NCBI RefSeq assembly: GCF_040907265.1
Contig: NZ_JBFOHP010000002.1
Span: 186,001 to 250,000 of the forward strand
DNA: 64,000 nucleotides
Source of the DNA: Streptomyces sclerotialus
GTDB lineage: Bacteria > Actinomycetota > Actinomycetes > Streptomycetales > Streptomycetaceae
Direction: 5' to 3'
In this document: in pieces, positions 59,091 to 64,000 of the stretch
Layout: each line of letters starts with the position of its first letter
Position numbering within the stretch: position 1 is the first letter of the stretch
The notes under the pieces: model-generated
Databases searched by the model: none
The model's input: only the letters and a program-made list of their open reading frames with translations
What the model was told of the DNA's origin: nothing
Translations under genes and position numbers: made by a program

Positions 59091-59987
59091 CCGTGGCTCC
59101 TTGCTCATTCGTGAGGTGGATGTGCTGGTCCCGGCTACCGGGCGCGCCGCCCGGCTCGGTGAGGCCCGTCCGCGAAGACCGCCGGACGTACCCTCTGGCC
59201 GCGTCTTCGGGTGATCTGCGCGTGTGCCGGTGCGCCGGGCGCGACGGACACCAGGATGGCGGCGAAGGAGTGGAGGGTGGCCAGGTGCACATCGGCCGCC
59301 TGCCCGTTCAGGCCCGTGCGGCGCACCCACGGCCCCGGTTCGTTGCGAACCCGACCGCACCGGAACGGTTCTGCCGACCACGGGCTGGTTTCAACGGTCA
59401 TCGGGCCGGCTCTCCTTCGTCAGGTCGGTGGTCGGCGTACGGTGCCGAACGGCGAATGGGGAAGAAGAACTTCGAATAGCCGGTAATCGAGAACGAATAT
59501 CCGAGAATCCTTCCGTACACCAGGAACAGTAACGACCCGCACACGCAGCTCGCCCATGGAGCCGTTGGAGTTACCACGATGCAGTGACCTTGCTCCGGAC
59601 CGGGTTTATCCGGACGACCGACGACATTCGGACGACTTGAGCGAGTGAACGTTTCACGCATGGCGACCGGCGTCGGCCTCGACCGCCGCCGCCCCCTCCG
59701 ACACGGCGGAAACCACCCTCCCCGACGCCCGACCACAGATAATTCCGGCCAATTTCACCGCCGGAACGCCAGGCCGCTGCCCGCGCCAGATCCCTCTTCC
59801 GCCATTACCGGGAGAAGACCTCTCCCCCGAGTCGGGTACACCGGTGATCATGAAGCATGCGTCCGGATGACCGGCACTTCACCGACGACACCGACGATTT
59901 CCCCGCCCGATCCGGAGACTTTGCCCCCCTCTTCGGCCGACTGGAATCAGGGGGCAAGGTCCGCGCCATTTCCGCGCCCCCAGCCCC
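59091..59987. other. Long intergenic region upstream of the 2-methylisoborneol operon
   Basis: About 900 bases with no supported gene. Short frames exist on both strands but none has a ribosome site and family resemblance. A relatively AT-rich island at about 59440-59570 may contain the promoter of the synthase gene. The cyclic nucleotide-binding protein gene often found upstream of this operon in streptomycetes is not here. Confidence 0.5.
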
Positions 59988-62900
59988 TCACCCGCTACGA
60001 GGAAGCTGGTACGCCAGTTGGACCTGGCGCGGTATGTTGCGGCGGCCGGTGAGGGTCGCGCGGCCGGGTGACTGGCGGTGCGGGATGACCGAACCGATGA
60101 GCGGGCCTTCGGACTTGTCGCCCGAGAGCGTGAGCCCGTGTGCGCCCTGTTCCCGCAGGTACTGCATCATGGGCTCGAACATCGACCGACCGGCGCCCGC
60201 TGAATTGCGGCACAGCACGATGCGCAGGCCGATGTCCCGCGCGAACGGCAGGTAGTCCAGGAGCGGGTGGAGGGGGTTGCCCGAGGGGGTCGCGACGAGG
60301 TCGTAGTCGTCCACGAGCAGGAAGATGTCGGGTGCCGTGTACCAGCTCCGATTCCGCAGCTCTTCGGGGGTGACGTCCGAGGGCGGCATCCGTTCGGCTG
60401 CGACGGCGGTCAGGGCGCCGACATGGTTCTGCAGTTGCGAGCCGGTGAGGATGTACTCCGTCACGTGCTCCGAGGGCAGGTCGCTCAGCAGCGAACGCCG
60501 GTAGTCGACGACGACCAGCTGTGCTTCCTCAGGCGTGTACCGCTCGCTGATCCTGTGGGCGAGGAGCCGCAGCAGCGATGTCTTCCCGGACTCGCTCTCC
60601 CCGATGACGACCAGGTACGGGTCCGCCTCGAAGTCGACGCCGAAGGGGAGCAAGGTCGTCTCGTCGAGGCCCAGGGCGATTTCGGCCTTGGAGCGGCCGA
60701 AGTCCTTGGGCAGCGCGTCCACGGACAGCAGCGTGGGCAGGACGCGTACGGGCGGGGCGGCCGGCCCTGCCCACCGTGTCCGGATGGCATCGACGAGCGC
60801 TGTGGTGGCTTCCGCCAGTCCCGTGGGAGCGCTCGCCCCGTCCCCTAGCCGCGGCAGGGCGGCCAGGAAGTGGAACTTGTCGGGGGACACCCCGCGGCCC
60901 GGCGCACCGACCGGTACGTCCGCGGCCACCTTCCGTGCGATCTCCGACTCCATCGGGTCGCCGAGGCGCAGCTCGACCCGCGTGCCGCAGTAGTCGCGCA
61001 GCGCGATGCGGACATCGGCGTAGCGGGTGGCCGCGAGCAGCAGATGGACGCCGTAGCCCAGACCGCGCGTCCCGAGGTCGAGGATGCTCTCCTCCAGCTG
61101 CTCGTACTCGTACTTGAAGCTCGACCAGCCGTCGATGACCAGGAAGACGTCGCCCCACTGCTGGTCCGGCCACTTCCCTGCCGCGCGTCCCCTGCGGTAC
61201 TCGGCCATGGAGGCGATGCCGTTGGCCCGGAAGAACTCCTCCCGCGCGGCGAGCACGCCGGCGACCTCGGCGACCGTACGTCGTACCTGCTCCGTATCGA
61301 GCCGCGAGGCCACCCCTCCCACGTGTGGCAGGTGCTGGAGCTGCTGCATGCCTCCGCCGCCGAAGTCCAGGCAGTAGAACTGGACCTCGGACGGCGTGTG
61401 CGTCAGCGCGAGTGAGCAGATCACCGTACGCAGCAGCGTCGACTTGCCCGACTGGGGTGCGCCGACGATCAGGCCGTGCCCGGCCGCGGCCGAGAAGTCC
61501 AGGAACATCAGGTCCCGGCGCTGCCGGTCGGGCCGGTCGACCAGGCCCACCGGGACCCGGAGCCGGGCCGGCCCTTCGTACTCGGGACAGTGGAGTCCGC
61601 GTTCCGGCGAGGCCACCAGCCCCGGGAACAGCTGGCCGAGGGTGGCCGGGTCGCCCAGCGGGGGCAGCCAGACCTGATGCGCGGGCGGTCCCTGGCCTGC
61701 GAGTCGGCGGACCAGCACGTCCAGCAGGCTGTCCGCGAGGACGTCGTCGATCGTGTTGTCCGCGGTGGACGCGGTTCCTTCGGGGGCGTAGCGGGCCGAG
61801 ACGTACGCGGCCCGGAAGCGGGTCATCTGGTCGTTGTCGTACTTGAGATAGCCGGCGCCCGGCACGGGAGGCAGGTGGTAGGCGTCCGGGACTCCGATCG
61901 CCGTGCGGGATTCGGCGGCCGAGAAGGTCCGCAGGCCGATCCGGTACGAGAGGTGTGTGTCGAGGCCGCGGAGCTTGCCCTCCTCCAGGCGTTGTGAGGC
62001 CAGCAGCAGGTGCACGCCGAGTGAGCGGCCGACGCGGCCGATCTGGACGAGGACATCGATGAAGTCGGGTCGTGCGGTGAGGAGTTCGGAGAACTCGTCG
62101 ATCGCGATGAGCAGCGAGGGGATGGGGGTCAGCTCGGCGCCTGCCGTGCGCGCCTTCTCGTACTGCGAGACGTTGGAATAGTTGCCCGCCGCGCGCAGCA
62201 GTTCCTGGCGGCGCATGAGCTCGCCGACGACGGCGTCGCGCATGCGGTCCACGAGGGTGAGATCGTCGGCGAGGTTGGTGATGACCGCCGACACGTGCGG
62301 CAGCTCCGACATCCCCGCGAAGGTGGCACCGCCCTTGAAGTCGGCCAGGACGAAGTTCAGTGTCTCGGAGGAGTGCGCGACGGCGAGGCCGAGGATCAGC
62401 GTGCGCAGCAGTTCCGACTTGCCGGAGCCGGTGGCGCCGACGCACAGGCCGTGCGGCCCCATCCCGCCGTGTGCGGCTTCCTTGAGGTCGAGCATGACCG
62501 GACGGCCGTCCTCGCTGACCCCGATCGGCACCCGCAGCCGCTCCTGCGGTGGGCGCTGCGCCCACGTACGGGCCACGTCGAACCGCTCTGCGTCAGCGAT
62601 ACCGTACAGATCCGTGAACGGGATGTCCGTGCGGGGCGGGGGCGCCGTGTCCGGCTGCACACCGAGCCAGCGTTCCCGCATCCGCTGTGTGGTCTCGGCC
62701 AGGGCCTGCCTGGCCTCCGCTGAACTGGTGACCTTCTCCAGGTGGGGCACGGCGACCCGGAAGCGCCGCCGGAGCGACAGGGCCCAGCCGACCCCGAGGC
62801 TCGCCGAGAGGGTCGCATCGATCTGCGACTCCGACGGATCGTCCAGGGGCAGTTCGACACGGGTCCCCAGCAGGCCCAGCAGACTCGCGCCGAATTCGCT

Positions 62901-64000
62901 CCAGCGCCGGGCGGAGACGAGGAGGTGGAGTCCGTAGTTGACGCCGGCGTTGACGAGCCGGTGCACCTCTTGGGCGAACTGGGGCATCTCCCAGTCGAAG
63001 TCGAGCCAGCCGTCGACCACGAGGAAGACGTCGCTGCCGGTGTCGTGCGGCAGGCGCCCGGCTGCCCGCAGCTCGCGGAACTCCTCGACGGAGTCGATGT
63101 CCAGGTCCCGGAACAGGGCCCGCCGGGCGGTGATGGCGTCCTTCAGGGCCGTGAGGACCTCCGCGACCGCATCGTGCTCGTGCGCGGCGGCGACCTTCTT
63201 CACGTGCGGCATCGACCGCAGCACACCCAGTCGGTTGACGGCTCCTTCCAGGAGGTAGAACTCCGCCTCGTGCGGCGTGTGGGTCAGGGCCAGCGACATC
63301 GCGAGGGAGCGCAGCAGCGTCGTCTTGCCGCTGCCGAGTCTGCCGACGACCGCCGCGTTCCCGCTCCGGTGGGAGAGGTCCAGGCACATGGGCTCGCCGC
63401 CGGAGGTCGCCACCGTACGGCCGACGGGCACGATGAGCCGGGACGCGCCCTCCCAGGAGTCGCAGATGAACCCCCGGTCCGGGGTGTCGACCGGCGGCGG
63501 GAGCAGTGCCCCCAGTACGAGTTCGTCGGTGCGTGCCCCCGGCGGGGCCAGGCCGGTGGCGGGGTCGGTGCGTGCCGCGTACGCGAGGGGGACGTGTCCC
63601 TCGCACTGGCCGGACTTGGTGGGCGTCTGTTCCGGGCCGCTCTGGTTGACGACGGCGTCGTGCACGTACGTGTAGAGCTCGTCGGGTGTGATGATGCCGT
63701 CGCGGTCGAGATCGGCCAGTCCGGTGCTGAGCCCCTCGTTGAGCGCGGCGGTGAAGCGTGCCACGGGCCGGGCGTTGTCCAGCGTGAGCTGGTCTCCTTC
63801 GTAGGCGTACTCCAGCGCGGTGGACGCGGTGATCACGAAGGTGCCGCGGCCGGCCAGCGCCGCCTCCACGTCGACCGGCGCGGGAGACATGGGGGTGGCC
63901 CGGTGGAAGAGGCCGCTGTAGCAGCAGTCCAGGAGCACGATCTTGGTACGGGCCTCGCACTCGTCCAGGAGCTGATGGATGAGGTCCGCGCGGACGGCGG
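59988..64000 (-). CDS. Caspase-like peptidase fused to an EccC/FtsK-type ATPase (5' end outside window)
   Basis: The frame is open from the window end to 59988, giving over 1330 residues. The visible N-terminal part is the end of a caspase-like (C14) domain: ARTKIVLLDCCYSG with the catalytic Cys, then GRGTFVITASTALEYAYEGD and an EF-hand-like DLDRDGIITPDEL. Four P-loop segments follow: GRLGSGKTT (near 63330), GATGSGKSE (62415), GAPQSGKST (61440) and GESESGKTS (60585), each in an FtsK/EccC-like domain. Type VII EccC proteins normally have three. The first and third domains resemble each other, pointing to a duplication. A caspase tied to a type VII motor suggests processing of exported proteins or a death/immune role; this is inferred. 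No partner genes are in view. Confidence 0.8.
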   Translation of the reverse strand, partial: AVRADLIHQLLDECEARTKIVLLDCCYSGLFHRATPMSPAPVDVEAALAGRGTFVITASTALEYAYEGDQLTLDNARPVARFTAALNEGLSTGLADLDRDGIITPDELYTYVHDAVVNQSGPEQTPTKSGQCEGHVPLAYAARTDPATGLAPPGARTDELVLGALLPPPVDTPDRGFICDSWEGASRLIVPVGRTVATSGGEPMCLDLSHRSGNAAVVGRLGSGKTTLLRSLAMSLALTHTPHEAEFYLLEGAVNRLGVLRSMPHVKKVAAAHEHDAVAEVLTALKDAITARRALFRDLDIDSVEEFRELRAAGRLPHDTGSDVFLVVDGWLDFDWEMPQFAQEVHRLVNAGVNYGLHLLVSARRWSEFGASLLGLLGTRVELPLDDPSESQIDATLSASLGVGWALSLRRRFRVAVPHLEKVTSSAEARQALAETTQRMRERWLGVQPDTAPPPRTDIPFTDLYGIADAERFDVARTWAQRPPQERLRVPIGVSEDGRPVMLDLKEAAHGGMGPHGLCVGATGSGKSELLRTLILGLAVAHSSETLNFVLADFKGGATFAGMSELPHVSAVITNLADDLTLVDRMRDAVVGELMRRQELLRAAGNYSNVSQYEKARTAGAELTPIPSLLIAIDEFSELLTARPDFIDVLVQIGRVGRSLGVHLLLASQRLEEGKLRGLDTHLSYRIGLRTFSAAESRTAIGVPDAYHLPPVPGAGYLKYDNDQMTRFRAAYVSARYAPEGTASTADNTIDDVLADSLLDVLVRRLAGQGPPAHQVWLPPLGDPATLGQLFPGLVASPERGLHCPEYEGPARLRVPVGLVDRPDRQRRDLMFLDFSAAAGHGLIVGAPQSGKSTLLRTVICSLALTHTPSEVQFYCLDFGGGGMQQLQHLPHVGGVASRLDTEQVRRTVAEVAGVLAAREEFFRANGIASMAEYRRGRAAGKWPDQQWGDVFLVIDGWSSFKYEYEQLEESILDLGTRGLGYGVHLLLAATRYADVRIALRDYCGTRVELRLGDPMESEIARKVAADVPVGAPGRGVSPDKFHFLAALPRLGDGASAPTGLAEATTALVDAIRTRWAGPAAPPVRVLPTLLSVDALPKDFGRSKAEIALGLDETTLLPFGVDFEADPYLVVIGESESGKTSLLRLLAHRISERYTPEEAQLVVVDYRRSLLSDLPSEHVTEYILTGSQLQNHVGALTAVAAERMPPSDVTPEELRNRSWYTAPDIFLLVDDYDLVATPSGNPLHPLLDYLPFARDIGLRIVLCRNSAGAGRSMFEPMMQYLREQGAHGLTLSGDKSEGPLIGSVIPHRQSPGRATLTGRRNIPRQVQLAYQLPRSG

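Noticed and set aside
59398..59736. Minus-strand frame upstream of the 2-methylisoborneol synthase gene
   Set aside because: No ribosome site or family, and it covers the likely promoter region.

Overview
The window is high-GC DNA with many GTG starts, short gene overlaps, a 2-methylisoborneol operon, NRPS genes, a SARP regulator and a type VII-like ATPase. Together these point to a streptomycete or close relative (Streptomyces/Kitasatospora type). The mix of an insertion sequence, broken genes and accessory clusters suggests a variable part of the chromosome, possibly an arm.

Layout. 1-12.7 kb: a catabolic, flavin-centred region. It holds an IclR fragment, a frameshifted GAF/PucR-type regulator, a 3-hydroxybutyrate dehydrogenase-like SDR with a C-C hydrolase, a divergent AcoR-like regulator, then a run of luciferase-like monooxygenase, esterase, flavin reductase, SMP-30 lactonase, AcuI-like reductase, riboflavin kinase and Nudix hydrolase. 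A plausible reading is FMN-dependent Baeyer-Villiger-type oxidation of a ketone, opening of the ester or lactone, and local FMN supply. 12.9-15.4 kb: a broken DUF7660-like gene beside an ISKra4-type element. 15.9-19.6 kb: an overlapping pair, a P-loop NTPase and a membrane-anchored solute-binding protein with no transporter genes. 19.9-23.4 kb: P450, alpha/beta hydrolase, a small gene broken by a 28-bp duplication, and a SARP regulator. 23.8-26.7 kb: a subtilisin (S8) cassette in which the protease's pro-domain and C-terminal domain also occur as separate genes. 26.9-31.5 kb: MFS exporter with a PLP synthase, small membrane proteins, TauE-like exporter. 31.6-33.3 kb: DUF1838 protein, a small secreted protein and a frameshifted gene. 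33.5-39.4 kb: a tightly coupled operon around a 1188-residue protein with a Lon-like Ser/Lys domain, a membrane helix and a WD40-like propeller, plus a propeller lipoprotein.

39.4-56.5 kb is a biosynthetic gene cluster on the minus strand: ATP-grasp protein, EntS-like MFS, NRPS (A-T-C-T), NRPS (docking-Cy-A-T-TE), cupin, lysine/ornithine N-hydroxylase, small cupin, MetRS-like protein, ATP-grasp ligase and a LysA-like decarboxylase. The N-hydroxylase, cupin and MetRS-like genes, joined by 4-base overlaps, match the parts of the hydrazine (N-N bond) forming machinery known from s56-p1 biosynthesis, but the cupin and MetRS-like parts are split. The LysA-like enzyme could supply lysine. The NRPS pair probably adds a cysteine-derived heterocycle. 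This is the strongest candidate for a new natural-product pathway.

56.8-59.1 kb: the 2-methylisoborneol operon. 59.99-64 kb: a caspase fused to an EccC-like four-P-loop ATPase, running off the window.

Two window-wide patterns stand out: many short in-frame tandem repeats (often 15 bp), some copying the 3' ends of genes with their stop codons; and several genes broken by one-base shifts, a nonsense codon or a tandem duplication, while the very long genes stay open.
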